DNA from: Ariolimax columbianus
Lineage: Eukaryota; Mollusca; Gastropoda; Stylommatophora; Arionidae
DNA length: 64,000 bases
Assembly (NCBI GenBank): GCA_036924085.1
Contig: JAVGWX010000007.1
Coordinates: 36,775,074 to 36,839,073 of the forward strand
Reading direction: 5' to 3'
Below, piece by piece: positions 1-10,667 of this stretch. Position 1 is the stretch's first letter, and every line of letters starts with the position of its first letter. Under the pieces are notes generated by a model. It was not told the origin of the DNA and searched no databases. It saw only the letters and a program-made list of their open reading frames with translations. Both the position numbers and the translations under genes were made by a program.

Positions 1-100
1 ACAACTTGACAATCACTTCCTTGTTCCTACGTTTAATATTTCTTTTCATCATACCAAACATTGCATTTGCCTTTTCACTGCTACCTGGACTTGCTCACTA

Positions 101-143
101 AAAAGAAGAAGAAAGAAGAAGAAGAAGAAGAAGAAGAAAGAAT
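101..143. repeat. (GAA)n microsatellite
   Basis: A short purine run of GAA triplets with a few interruptions. GAA runs in this window usually mark LINE or SINE 3' tails, but I see no element body joined to this one. Confidence 0.8.
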
Positions 144-1260
144 AAATGAAAAGCTCTATTTTGTAAGGGGTACCTGAGGCAAAGTCAAGTGGAACTGACG
201 ACTGCATATTGCCACGACCACAGATCCTTGCCTTTGTTTCTAGAGACAAGCGCTATAACCTTCCATTTTAAAGCTCACTGCTGAAGTGGCTCTTACATTT
301 TTTGCAGGAATGAAATGACTTCATTCCTGTTCACCACTTTCAGAGATAAATAAACAAAGTTACTTTACTTCTGCTGCGATCTTTTTTCAGCCAAGCTACT
401 TCTGCAGAGAAAAAATGGCGCCAGTTAACCATCTACATAACCGCGAAATGCACCGCCGTCTGCGATAACATTGCTGAAGAAGTTGACGCACTTATCTAAC
501 TAATATCGACAACTCTACACTTTTACAACAAAAACTGGCAATCGACAGCTCAAATATCAAGACCCCACCACAGTATTCGCAAACAATTCGTTGCAATAAT
601 ATATATATATATATCACCATCTGACCCGTGCAGAACAGTTGCCTGCTAGCGAAACTGCACAAAATGAAAGAAATATAATTTTAAATAATAAAGCAATTTT
701 TTCATTATTATTAATTGATTAAAATTATTAGCATTGAGTATTGAAACTTAGAAGATAACATATTCCAAAACTTAGTCATTGAAATAAAAAGATAATTAAT
801 TATGAGATTTAAATAAAATAACAAACAATTGCACCGACACGCTGTGAACTGAATATACTGGAAACAATATCGACATGAAATAATAATGGTTAAAAATCGT
901 TTACAAAAGTTTCACCAAAAAAGAAAGAGGAGAGATTTCAGTTTTAAAGATGTATTTTACTTTTTATATAACATTTATACACCAAACATATATATTTGTA
1001 AATGAAATTAGCCACAGCGTTATTTGGATTCGTAAAATGTACCTCTATCATTCGAAACTAAACACATTGTAGGCGAATGAAGCAAATATTCCTAATGCAA
1101 CGGAAGGCCATGCAATGAGAAGTATACTTAGCAATTGTTGAAGAGAACATAGTATATTATATTTTTATGAACTTACAAACTGACAATTTTTGTTTGAAAA
1201 TCAGACAAAAACTACCCATTCAATCAGTATATAGCAAGGAACATATTGTTAGCACCGCGA
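144..1260. other. AT-rich stretch without a recognisable gene
   Basis: About 1.1 kb of AT-rich sequence with a very short TA run near 600. Frames are short and none resembles a known domain. I see no SINE head or LINE codons here. Confidence 0.6.
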
Positions 1261-1261
1261 C

Positions 1262-1740
1262 TGACAGACACACCGACTCAAGAGGCAGACTGGCAGGAAC
1301 ACCGACTGAAAAGGCAGACTGACAGACACACCGACTCAAGAGGCAGACTGGCAGGAACACCGACTAAAGAGGCAGACTGATAGACACACCGTCTCAAGAG
1401 GCAGACTGACAGACACACCGACTCAAGAGGCAGACTGGCAGGAACACCGACTAACCGGGACACCGACTGAAGAGGCAGACTGGCAGGAATACCGACTGAC
1501 AGTCACACATACTGATAGACACACCGACTGACAGGCACACATACTGACAGGCAGACTGGCTGACAGTCACACATACTGACAGACACACATACTGACAAGC
1601 ATACCGACTGACAGGCACACATACTGACAGGCAGACTGGCTGACAGTCACACATACTGACAGGCACATATACTGACAAGCACACCGACTGACAGTCACAC
1701 ATACTGACAGTCACACACAACTGATAGGCAAACTCAGACA
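1262..1740. repeat. Degenerate tandem array (ACCGACTGA / GGCAGACTGGCAG words)
   Basis: Irregular tandem repetition of short words such as ACCGACTGA, GGCAGACTGGCAGGA and CACACATACTGACAG, in units of roughly 20-30 bp with many substitutions. Serine/cysteine-rich open frames on the minus strand are an artefact of the repeat. Weak repetition fades out to about 1800. Confidence 0.8.
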
Positions 1741-2180
1741 GTCACATAGCTAAACAGATAGAAAGATGCACAGACGCATAGACATACATTAGACAGACAC
1801 AAGACATCCTTCACTTTACTCCACACGTTCCTCTCAGTTTTACAGCAGCAAGGGGATCATGTGCCAACTCAATTTTGATACGTCTTCTAAAACCCGACCG
1901 ATAAAACTTCAGTAACTTGAGTCCCAGCTCCTGGGTTCTGCTCCAGGCGATCTTTAAATTTCCCACTTTCCTCTTCTTCTGTTGGTTTCAACAATAAAGC
2001 GCATGCCAGGTATCATTAGGGTTTCACCGTACGACCATATTCTATTATTGTTTACTGTTTCTTCCTAACTCCAGCTGTGCATATACTAACATTAAAAAAA
2101 TATCGGAACGGCTATAAGCCAACTATAAGCGATCCTCATTCTATGAAAGTGGATTCAAGTGGATCTCGTAGACCCTTATT
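1741..2180. other. No recognisable feature
   Basis: Unique-looking sequence between the tandem array and a dispersed repeat. No open frame of note and no SINE or LINE signature. Confidence 0.5.
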
Positions 2181-2541
2181 TTTTATTCTTCTTATTCAAC
2201 TTCTTTTACGTCTTCTTCTTCGTTCGTTCTCAAAATACCCGCTACCAAACCGTGAAAAAAGCTTTGCAAGTAGCAGGATGTAGTCCGGAGAACGGAATGC
2301 GTTGTGTCATAGTTTACAGCGTGACTGCGAATTTTGTACTTTTCGGTCCAACGCATCCTACTTCCGCAGACAATTTTAGTACCGGGATAGCCCTCCCTCT
2401 TTGAACCGTTCTCCTTACCCAGTCTGCTCTGTTGCAGCCTGTTATCCAGGATCAACACGTGGAAGTCTAGAATGATCTTGAAGGTCTGGGTCGCTGGTCA
2501 TGACGCGGTGTGTCGCTGACCGATGCAGCTCATGCACTGCT
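2181..2541 (-). mobile_element. GAA-tailed SINE-like element, family E2 (copy 1)
   Basis: Read on the minus strand, this starts with a head reading AGCAGTGCATGAGCTGCA, continues through a central core resembling GAAGTCGGATG...GGACCG, and ends in a tail that becomes (GAA)n (seen here as TTC runs at 2181-2222). The same element recurs at 27770-28010, 28209-28395 and 39939-40277; the last copy has a clear 15-bp target-site duplication that fixes its ends. It has no coding capacity. I see no convincing tRNA A/B boxes in the head, so it may be a SINE with a non-tRNA head or another non-autonomous retroelement. Confidence 0.75.
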
Positions 2542-3008
2542 CATCATCTTGGTCCAAGCCCCTTATTTGGAATGATAGAACAAAGCCACTGAACTCAACA
2601 ATACATGTCATAAAATGAAATGAAGAGGTTGTCTATGAGGTTAGCAGCCTCATCATGTAAAACACAACTGCTACAGAAACCAATACATATTCTTCGAGCT
2701 TTCAGTAACCGGAAGCTAGGTAGACGCACAGCAGATTCCAATATCAGGGATGAAATGTTAGAGACTTCAATGTATTATACCTCAGCTTTTTATGAGCTGA
2801 GAGAGAGAGAGCCACGTGTTTTACTCGCGTCCTTTCTTGCATATCTCATTATGTCTTGAATTTCTAGGTCAGCGCACTATTTTCATCTCGCTGCATTGTT
2901 CCCTTCCGATTCTATGACGACAGAATAGACAATCTTTTGTACAACATCTCGACGGCCGGCAAGGCGCGGGGATAATACTATCTCAATGGGAAACCGGAGT
3001 TGCTGTTT
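2542..3008. other. No recognisable gene
   Basis: Short frames only. A stretch near 2745-2780 resembles one near 3800-3830 (both read GATGAA.TGTT.GAGACTTCAAT), so it may be part of an unidentified dispersed repeat. Confidence 0.4.
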
Positions 3009-3366
3009 CAAATGCCCACAATGAGTAGGTTTACTCTGTTGTGCTCCCTGAAAAAGACGTTAAGTGGCGGGTTGCAGTAGCTATCCTCACATTCCGTGTT
3101 TGCTGATGAAAGTGGACCGGGGACCTTTAGGCGGTTGTGCTATGCTTTGCTTCAGCTTCGTGTCACTCACTACTACGAAGATCGCGTTCATCCATCTCCT
3201 CGTTAACCAGGCTGCCATGAAAACAGCCATGAAGTCAAGGTTATCGTCTTTGCCAGTATAATTTGCCTGACCCTGACTAACCTGTCTGATCAGTATATTT
3301 TACCTGACTCTTGACTAACTTGTCTGATCAGTATATTTTACATGACCATTCGCTAGTCTTCCTCCC
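3009..3366 (+). mobile_element. Dispersed repeat family E1 with internal VNTR (copy 1)
   Basis: This belongs to a family with copies at 14941-15246 (-), 17325-17560 (-), 28075-28430 (+), 42715-43045 (+) and 45745-46260 (+). The shared order is: a segment around GCCCACAATGAGTAGG, a segment around AAGACGTTAAGTGGCGGGTT, a segment around AGCCAGGCTGCCATGAAAAC, then tandem units containing TGTCTGATCAGTATATTTT, then a terminus around CTAGTCTTCCTCCC. This copy has about two VNTR units (3250-3345). It codes for nothing recognisable. Confidence 0.75.
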
Positions 3367-3854
3367 AAGAAACAGAAGTACCAGTTCCCTAACGTTTGGC
3401 TTCCTCATTCTGGCAGGTATGTCCACCTTAACGCCAAATCTTTCAATTACTGTTCACGCTGGTGGAGATTGTCTAAATCCCGTGCGAAGCCGGTTAGTAA
3501 CGCTTGTAATTCTCATTAGAGTGATACTAACTTGGCTCATATAATACTGTCCAATATACGTTATACTTTGTTGCCCTGGGCTTCTTTGATAATCCGATAA
3601 TAATTAAATTCAATATATCGAATGTGACTTATGACGCAGCATTAATGAGGCTGATGTGGTTTGTTACAGCGAAGTGCGTACAAAAAAGAAAACACAAATA
3701 CGGTAATGTTGAACATGGAAGTTGACCGGACAACAAAGGTTTATCAACAGCTGACCTATAAGAAATCTGTTCATTGTAGTCTCATAGGAGAAACTGTCGA
3801 AATGGATGAAGTGTTGGAGACTTCAATCCACTACGTAACCGTTTTTTTATGTGG
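3367..3854. other. No recognisable gene
   Basis: An 88-codon frame crosses the right half and runs into the SINE that follows. It has no known domain and I do not treat it as a gene. Confidence 0.4.
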
Positions 3855-4090
3855 GATAACAATCCAGTGGTCTCGAGGTAAGGTGTTCGTCTCGGTTGCT
3901 GCAGGTCGTGGGTTCAAATCGCGGTAGAAACATATTTTTTTTCACGTGGGTCATCCGGTAAATATGTCCCCTGATCTCTGAGTTAAAAATACCTTAGCAT
4001 TTGGAAATCGAAACGAGTAGGCCTAACGGCCGCTGCTCGGGCAAAATTCAAGTTTAAATTCTACTCAAATTATTCTAGGGATATTCGCCC
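3855..4090 (+). mobile_element. tRNA-derived SINE, family B (copy 1)
   Basis: A tRNA-like head with an A-box-like stretch (GTGGTCTCGAGGTAAGG) and a B box (GGTTCAAATCG) near 3910, of the long-variable-arm (Leu/Ser-like) type. The body holds GGAAATCGAAA and then CGGCCGCTGCTCGGGCAAAA near the 3' end. A second copy at 16285-17140 shares all these parts. The head would not be expected to give a functional tRNA because acceptor pairing is not evident. Confidence 0.75.
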
Positions 4091-4612
4091 CACATAAAAT
4101 ATGTCGCAAAAAGAGGAATGGGTGGCTATAACTTGATGTCTTGGTTATGTGGTTAGCAGAGCGGTATTAATGGCGCCCGACAGGCCTCGGGTAAACCGTG
4201 CTCTAATTTACACTTCTACCTACCTCTACCAGTCCCCCCAAATTAAGCGATCGTAGATTCCAGGTGCTAACAGATGCTGGGATTGACCTGGCAAGTCAAA
4301 CTTGAAACAAAGGAGGTCATAAATCCGTAAGAACGTCTAACGACATAAGTGGCCTGAAGATAGATAGATAGAACCAGTTTCCTTTTCGTCTCCTATAATC
4401 GTGAGTCCGGTACCAATTTTAATTTTTTGAATATAGACTAGAGCATGTAGTTACTGAGGTCCGAGTCAGATAAATTGTTTCGCGAGAGATAATCGCTCTA
4501 ACGGTTATATCACTCAGAAACAAATGAAAGGCTTCAGGACATAGTGGTATACAGTAATCGGTTGAGCTTGGAGGCTGAGCCGTGTGAGCACGTAGAGGCT
4601 GATAGGCTGACA
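4091..4612. other. Unclassified sequence ending in short (GATA)n
   Basis: 4111-4371 has the feel of a dispersed repeat and stops at a short GATA run (4358-4371), which could be a retroelement tail, but I found no second copy in this window. The rest shows nothing. Confidence 0.35.
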
Positions 4613-4766
4613 GCAGATAATCATGAAGCTTTAGATCCTGCAGTACCGAAGTCATACAGCACTGCCAAAAATGCGCAGATAGAAAGACAGCAGATAATGC
4701 TGAAGCCTTAGATCCTGCAGTACCGAAGTCATCCAGCACAGTCAACAATGTGCAGATATATTTTTT
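4613..4766. repeat. 77-bp tandem duplication
   Basis: Two direct copies offset by 77 bp, each containing TTAGATCCTGCAGTACCGAA. Substitutions are few, suggesting a fairly recent duplication. The 133-codon minus-strand frame over it has no recognisable domain. Confidence 0.8.
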
Positions 4767-5092
4767 TAAAATGCAGATATTACGCACTAGCACGCAAAAA
4801 TAAGAAATACAATGATACATCTTTGCAATATGGATTTACTTTTGTTTCCACAAATATTGAATGCAGACATACGTCTGTTGTATACTATATTTGTAATGAA
4901 TGCTTAGTGAGTGAAAGTCTGAAATCTGCAAACTAGAAAAATAATCTAGATACAAGACATGCTTATTCCAATAAGTGTGTACAGCTTTTGGAATCATCGG
5001 GAAAAAAACAATCTCTTGAGAATCGTGTACAGGTCAATACAAAGTATGTAAGAGCATATTACAAGGTCTCTTTCTTTGGAAGGTATATAGTG

Positions 5093-5235
5093 TGCGTGCG
5101 CGCACACACACACACGCACGCACACACACGGACGCACACACGCACGGACGCACACACACGCACGCACGCACGCACACACACATGCACGCACGCACGCACA
5201 CACATACACACACGCACGCACACACGCGAGCAATT
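5093..5235. repeat. (CACG)n/(CA)n microsatellite
   Basis: Alternating purine-pyrimidine repeats of CA and CG steps. Open frames on both strands (His/Thr- or Cys/Val-rich) are artefacts. Long alternating CG/CA tracts can adopt Z-DNA in principle. Confidence 0.9.
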
Positions 5236-5364
5236 GCATTTGCGACATTTAGTGAAGAGCCCTGAAAAAATGTTTATTTCGAAGGGGTCGCCGATGAAAA
5301 CAATTTTTAGAAAACCTGCTCTACAATGACACGCAAGGCAGACGGGCTCATAAATGACTTGTCA

Positions 5365-5860
5365 TCCTGTCATCTCGCTGTGTCATCTACACTGGCGCGT
5401 CGGATTGATTGGTGCTCATTCATGACGTGGCAGTGATGTTTCTCACTGCATCCTCTACACTGGCGAGTCGGGCAGAACGGTGCTCATAATATTTGTCTCT
5501 TAGACAGAACACCCAATTGACGGACAACATCAATATCATCCTGTTGTTTTTGTTAAATTATATTGAATTTTACTATACTAAAGAGTTTTATTCACAGAAT
5601 CGCTGCTGAAGATTCACAGAATCGCTGCTGAAGATTTTGGAGACAATGCCCATGCACACCCGTGGTTTTTCGCAGATTTCCGGAATGGACGCCAACAGCA
5701 TTGATGACCTGGAGCGAAGAGAAGCAATGATGTTGAGTTTGAGTGTCTAAAATGCGAGTACAATATCCCATCGTTCAACAGTAGCTTTAGTCAACACTGT
5801 CACTGAGTACAATATGCCATCGTTCAACAGTAGCTTCAGTCAACACTGTCACTCTGAACA
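5365..5860. repeat. Three separate short direct duplications
   Basis: A duplicated stretch at about 5365-5495 (CATCTACACTGGCG and CCTCTACACTGGCG), a duplication at 5596-5636 (TTCACAGAATCGCTGCTGAA) and a roughly 50-bp duplication at 5755-5860 (CCATCGTTCAACAGTAGCTT). No gene is visible between them. Confidence 0.7.
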
Positions 5861-5869
5861 TTGACCTAT

Positions 5870-6231
5870 TCACCATTAATAATTATTAGTTGCCCATCGC
5901 AAGCGAAGATGGCGACAGCACAAGACTTGTGCTCCGATGTGTTCTCATATGACCGTCAAGACCATTCTTGGCACAGTTAGACTTGGCCGCACCAAGAGCA
6001 GACATATGAGGATGCGACTGCGGAGTCGTGGAAAGTTCTGCTCTTCAGGACAATACCCTTACTCTGATCATCCATGATGGGGTTTCGCTCTGCGATCTGA
6101 GCACCTTTGGTGATGCTACCACGTAAGATAATTCGGTTGTGTGCAAGCAACTCCCAGGAGGTGACGTCAGTGTTGAAGCTTTTTAGAAACAATTTAAATG
6201 AGTTTATGTAGAGTCTCCTCTTATCAGCCAC
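5870..6231 (-). pseudogene. C-terminal remnant of an RTE/BovB-like LINE, left half of a split copy
   Basis: The minus-strand frame at 6231-5977 reads as the extreme C-terminus of a LINE reverse transcriptase: a basic stretch around KRRLYINSFK, then FNTDVTSWELLAHNR and GAQIAERN, then a degenerate zinc-like ending (CSWCG). The 3' UTR below 5977 contains the minus-strand form of GCCATCTTCGCTTGCGATGG, also seen after the same family's tail at 11640-11660 and partly at 29455. The preceding part of the same protein lies at 8398-8189, so this LINE was split by the plus-strand LINE at 6268-8147. Confidence 0.75.
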
Positions 6232-6250
6232 CCCCCCCCCTCTCTAATGA

Positions 6251-8125
6251 TTGTCTGCCTGTTCTGGGATCAACCACTACCTCAAACAAAGAACGGCCAG
6301 AGTCCAAGTACAAGGGCAGATGAGCAAAAAGGTGACACTCGAGCAGGGAGTACCCCAAGGGGGAGTATTGTCACCCACACTCTTCCTGGTATATATAAAC
6401 GATATTACAGAGAATATACCAAGAAGAGTCCATAGCTCAATGTTTGCAGACGATCTGGCTATGTGGACCTCTGAAAAGAATCTCACCATAGCAAGAAATC
6501 GGATGCAGACGGCCCTAACATCGCTGGAAGAGTGGGCGAACTCATGGCTGGTCAAAATAAACGAGGAGAAAACCACATGCACAATATTATCGCTTTCATT
6601 AAAACTCCAAAGTACCAAATTAAGTCTAAATGGCAAATTCCTGCAGCCAAACGACAACCCAACCTATCTGGGAGTCACATTTGATCGGCGCATGACATGG
6701 AAAAGTCAGATTGAGAGAAACCGAATGAAAGCCAGAGAAAGAATGGCAATCATGAGGAAACTTGCTGGCACAATCTGGGGAGCAGACGAAGGCATACTAA
6801 AGAAACTGTATACTGGAAGAGTGAGACCAGTTCTCGAGTATGGCATTGCGGCATGGACAACAGCAGCGAAGGCGAACTTCGATAAAGTTAACAAACTTCA
6901 AAACCAAGCCATGAGAATTATAACAGGTGGCATGAAGTCAACGCCAATTGTAGAACTTGAAAAGATTACAAAACTGCAATCCATGACCGATAGAAGAGAC
7001 TGCAGAGCCCAGCTGCAGTCAGAGAAACTCCCAAGACTGACTGACCATCCAATGCACCAGAGACTAAACAATTTGGGAAATGGGAAACTAAAGCGGAGAA
7101 ACTTTGCAGAAATAGCCAAAGCAAAGATGCACGAAGATCCCATAAACGCACTAACAACACCAAAACCCATCACTACTGTACGAAAACCTACCTGGAGGCA
7201 GGATATATTTCCAGAGGTGGTAGAAAATATACCAGGTATTGCAAACAAAAACTGCCAGACTGAAAAAGAAAGGAGAGATACTACCCTAAGCTTCATAACG
7301 AAAAGCTACCCAAGCATGGACTGGACCCATGCATACACCGACGGTTCTGTAACAAACACTACACAGAACGGAGGGGCAGGAGCATTCCTGAACCTACCAA
7401 ATGGCAGACAAATAACACTGTCACTCGCTACTGGTAAGTACACAAGCAATTTCAGAGCGGAGGCAGAGGCACTGAGGGCGGCAGTGGAAGAAATGGTGAC
7501 ACACAGTGAAAATGAGAGCCATATAGTCCTGCTGACAGATGCTCTCGCCGTAGTCACAGCGCTAAAAAGCCAGAAAAACACTGAGCTTAATGACTTAAGA
7601 GCAGCACTCTGCAAACTGTGCCAGCAGTCCGCACCAAAAAGGGTAGTGGTACAGTGGGTTCCGTCACACTGCATCATCCAAGGCAACGAGGAGGCAGACA
7701 GACTGGCAAAAGAAGGTGCAAGACTACCACAAACAGATACCAGTATGACGTACGAAGAGTCAAAACGGCTTATCAAAGCCAGATACATGAACAAATGGGA
7801 AACCGAACATACTGGTTACACCAAAAACGATGCCTATTACCAGTTGAACCGAAGAGAGCAGGTCGTTGTCTTCAGACTTCGCACTGGCCACAACAGACTG
7901 AGGTACCACCTATTCAACAAATTGAAGATAGGGTGTACCGACGAATGCCCGTGCGGTACTGGTAAAATGACCGCTGAACATCTGCTGCAGAACTGCCCGA
8001 CATACGAGGATCAGAGAGAGCAGATGTGGCCATCACCAGTGGAACTGCAAGACAAGCTCTATGGCAGTGGCGAGAGCCTCAGGATGACCGCCGCTTTTTT
8101 CGAAAAAATAATGGTTACTGTCTGA
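6251..8125 (+). CDS. LINE ORF2 C-terminal part: RT, RNase H and CCHC motif, uninterrupted
   Basis: An open frame of 624 codons; the first few codons before about 6268 are flank, and the true start codon is lost with the 5' end. RT motifs: VPQGGVLSPTLFLVYIND, then FADD at 6443-6454, then YLGVTFDRRMTW. RNase H type I follows with acidic residues in TDGS (Asp at 7340-7342), FRAEAEAL (Glu at 7460-7462), LLTDALA (Asp at 7538-7540) and NEEADRLA (Asp at 7697-7699), plus QWVPSHC. Near the end is CPCGTG...AEHLLQNC, a CCHC-type motif. The stop is about 10 bp from the GAA tail, so there is almost no 3' UTR. RT followed by RNase H places it in the I group of LINEs (established family knowledge); the exact clade is uncertain. 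Endonuclease is missing, so this copy is not autonomous. Confidence 0.85.
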   Translation: MSACSGINHYLKQRTARVQVQGQMSKKVTLEQGVPQGGVLSPTLFLVYINDITENIPRRVHSSMFADDLAMWTSEKNLTIARNRMQTALTSLEEWANSWLVKINEEKTTCTILSLSLKLQSTKLSLNGKFLQPNDNPTYLGVTFDRRMTWKSQIERNRMKARERMAIMRKLAGTIWGADEGILKKLYTGRVRPVLEYGIAAWTTAAKANFDKVNKLQNQAMRIITGGMKSTPIVELEKITKLQSMTDRRDCRAQLQSEKLPRLTDHPMHQRLNNLGNGKLKRRNFAEIAKAKMHEDPINALTTPKPITTVRKPTWRQDIFPEVVENIPGIANKNCQTEKERRDTTLSFITKSYPSMDWTHAYTDGSVTNTTQNGGAGAFLNLPNGRQITLSLATGKYTSNFRAEAEALRAAVEEMVTHSENESHIVLLTDALAVVTALKSQKNTELNDLRAALCKLCQQSAPKRVVVQWVPSHCIIQGNEEADRLAKEGARLPQTDTSMTYEESKRLIKARYMNKWETEHTGYTKNDAYYQLNRREQVVVFRLRTGHNRLRYHLFNKLKIGCTDECPCGTGKMTAEHLLQNCPTYEDQREQMWPSPVELQDKLYGSGESLRMTAAFFEKIMVTV

Positions 8126-8147
8126 CTGCGTACGCAGAAGAAGAAGA
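6268..8147 (+). mobile_element. 5'-truncated I-clade-like LINE (copy A) with GAA tail
   Basis: Nucleotide identity to the longer copy at 58441-62147 starts abruptly at about 6268, inside the RT domain, and runs to the 3' tail (CTGCGTACGCAG followed by GAA triplets at 8128-8147). Abrupt 5' truncation with a simple-repeat tail is typical of target-primed reverse transcription. Both flanks are consecutive parts of one minus-strand RTE-like LINE, so this copy landed inside it. I could not find a convincing target-site duplication. It looks younger than the 58-62 kb copy because its frame is unbroken. Confidence 0.88.
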
Positions 8148-8149
8148 AG

Positions 8150-8398
8150 AAGAAGGATCCTGGACAGCCTAGGCACTGTGTCCTGCTGCTACCTGAACCT
8201 GGGCAGCCTAGGCACTTTGTCCTGCTGTCGGATCCTGGACAGCCTAGGCACTTTGTCCTGCTGCCACCTGAATTTGAACAGCCTACGAAGACATCTCAGG
8301 TTAAAACGATTTAGCTGACGTGTATGCTTTACATTGCCCATATTTCGCAGGCATGCAGTTAATACTACAGCACGATACACTTTTACTCTGGCGGTGAC
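8150..8398 (-). pseudogene. RTE-like LINE fragment (right half of the split copy) with internal tandem duplication
   Basis: Minus-strand reading gives the post-RT segment of a LINE: VYRAVVLTA..., FNLRCLRRLFKFRWQQDKVP, matching the usual family order in which this block precedes the KRRLYINSFK block found at 6231. The codons for QQDKVPRL are tandemly repeated (8150-8272, units of about 40-45 bp reading CCTAGGCACTTTGTCCTGCTG on the plus strand). Upstream of 8398 the homology stops. Confidence 0.7.
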
Positions 8399-8639
8399 AC
8401 TGATGATGTGAAGCTACATAAGTAAGATGGCCGCGCCATAGTGGCTACGCTCTCGACTCGCTCCAGTGTTTGTATTGAGTTTTTCGATGTTTGGTGGTTC
8501 CTGTTCGGATTATAATTCACAACTCCTTCACCAGGTGGTATCAAGGACTTTATTCTGTGGAAATGATGTGCTTTCGATCGGTTATCCTGTATGTTATGCT
8601 GCATTTCATGCCTGGCTTAAGCTGTGGTAGACCAGTCCA

Positions 8640-9966
8640 TAACGGAGTTCAACGTTCCGCTTAACTACACACCAGAATTCAGTCCAGATTATCCCTACTC
8701 AAGGACCTTTCTGCTCTGAATGAAGACGACTTCCTCCTGCCCGAACCTCCCTCCGTCAGAGGTTACACGATACCTCTCTCAATCTCGTATTCTCAGCACA
8801 GCAAGGGTCACGCTGACCAAAAGGTGGACACAATCAGAAGCCTTGGCGGCGGAACACGTAAACAACAGAGAGTTGGACACGGACAGACACGGAAAGATTG
8901 ACACAAACATTGGTCTAACACACTCCTGGCGGCCCTCACCTCAAGGTTGTGGAGAACACGGCACCACCTGGGGAGTCTGCAGGGATTTCGGTCAACACGC
9001 TACGCATGAACACAGCCTAGGCAGTTGGATATGATAGTGGTCGATTGACGCAACGGGCCTTTGTCGCCTACGCGAACATTAATATTATTAGTTCATGGAT
9101 GTCTACCACGTTACGGTCTCACCTTGCTCAAAGTTATATTAAAAACAAGCAAATACCAGTACAGAAGATCTGCACGCCAATCAAACTGTACAGTAATAAA
9201 CGAAACAACACCAGATTAACATTGAAAGAATCTCTTCCACCCCCTACCCTTATTCCTCCACCCCCCTCAACATACCCCTCATTATAATAAGTCTAATTTT
9301 GTCCTGAAGATACAATAACAGATTTACATTAAAGATGCAATTACAAATTTACATTTTAATTATAGTATTCCACTGATAACCAAAGGAAGTAGATCCTTTC
9401 ATATTGTGAGGTTACAAGAACGATGTGTTCGCTAATTATTAAAGGTCAAATTGAATGAAGTTAAGCTGGCTGCAAGTGACATGTTTAATGTCGCATCGAT
9501 ATTATGTGCTAGTAAGTGTCGTTGGTGCCACGGAATGTTGACAATTCTTGAATGATAATTGTGAGAGTAATCCACAGATAATGTATAATTTGGCACTAGT
9601 AGCTCAGAAAAGATATATAGTATTTTTTAATTCAGATAAACCTAGGAATGTAGGTAATCTAATGTCCCACATGGCCAAAGTTTTGACCAATAGCAACACT
9701 CTTACGTGTTCTCGTCCAGCCGTAGCCAATCAGAGACGAGTGTAAACTGTTTGACCTATATATTAAACCTAGAACGAGGTGATTTATTCTCATAAACAAT
9801 TTAAGTCATTAATTCTAAATTCCAACCCGCTTGGCGTGTACTCTCACTTAACACTGCTGTTTTTCTTGGAACAAATTGGCTTCGTTAAACGAGGGAGTGC
9901 TCTAATAATATTAAGACAACTTGTGTAACATATAGAAATAGCAATCTATCTGGAAGAACTGTCCGC
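8640..9966. other. Gene-free stretch
   Basis: A 104-codon frame at 8720-9034 and an 80-codon frame at 9045-9287 lack any recognisable domain. A C-rich patch lies at 9236-9282. I found no SINE or LINE signature. Confidence 0.5.
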
Positions 9967-10094
9967 ATGATGGAGACAACTAGCCACAAAGAAACTATTT
10001 TCGAAGAGGATTTAGAAAAGCAAAAAGGGTGCTATGAGAGGATAACACGGTTAAACAGAAACAGCAACAAAATATTTTACAACTACAAGTATTT

Positions 10095-10405
10095 AAGCAA
10101 GAAAGAAGCATGGTCGGCACTACGTCTTGTGCCGAATACATTTCCAGGCAGAAAATATGCTGGTTTGGTCATCTCATAAGAATGCACCTTAATCATCTTC
10201 CACTGATGGCTTACAATGCTGGTAGATCTTGCTACAGGGCGGCCGCGAGGTAGGTGGATAGATGCCATTAGCGTGATTGTGCAACGACAAAGGGCTTACA
10301 TTGACCGACGCAGCGCATTTGGCGCATGATCGACGACTTAAGCTCCACACGACGCTAAACGGCACAAGTGGAAAGAAAACTAACTAACTAACTAACTAGA
10401 AGCAA
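10095..10405 (+). pseudogene. C-terminal remnant of a LINE with (AACT)n tail
   Basis: With frameshifts, this reads WFGHLIRMHLNHLPLMAYNAG and then ARGRWIDAISVIVQRQRA, the arginine-rich C-terminus typical of many LINE reverse transcriptases. It ends with GAAAACTAACTAACTAACTA, a simple tail. A second copy at 28850-29030 reads GRWIDDIRVIVQQHGLT and also ends in GAAAACTAACTA. Too short and broken to assign a clade. Confidence 0.65.
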
Positions 10406-10667
10406 GAATAAGTGTAAAGACAACTAATAAAAGAGAAGATGAGTGAAATGAAAGTTAAATAAGTACATATATATATTAGCAGGCTTTTCGTAAAGTATAG
10501 GAAGTTTTCAACTGCGTACACAAAATTTGGTCTTAACGTCAACACCAAGAAAACAGAGGTAGTGTTTCTGCCTGCTCATGGGAAACCCAACCACGAACCA
10601 AACATCACGTGCAAGGCCAACATCTGCAAGCTGTTCATAGTCTTACTCACCTTGGTAGTTCCCTCAC

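Noticed and set aside
5093..5235. Cysteine/valine-rich peptide gene
   Set aside because: (CACG)n/(CA)n microsatellite; frames open on both strands by composition.
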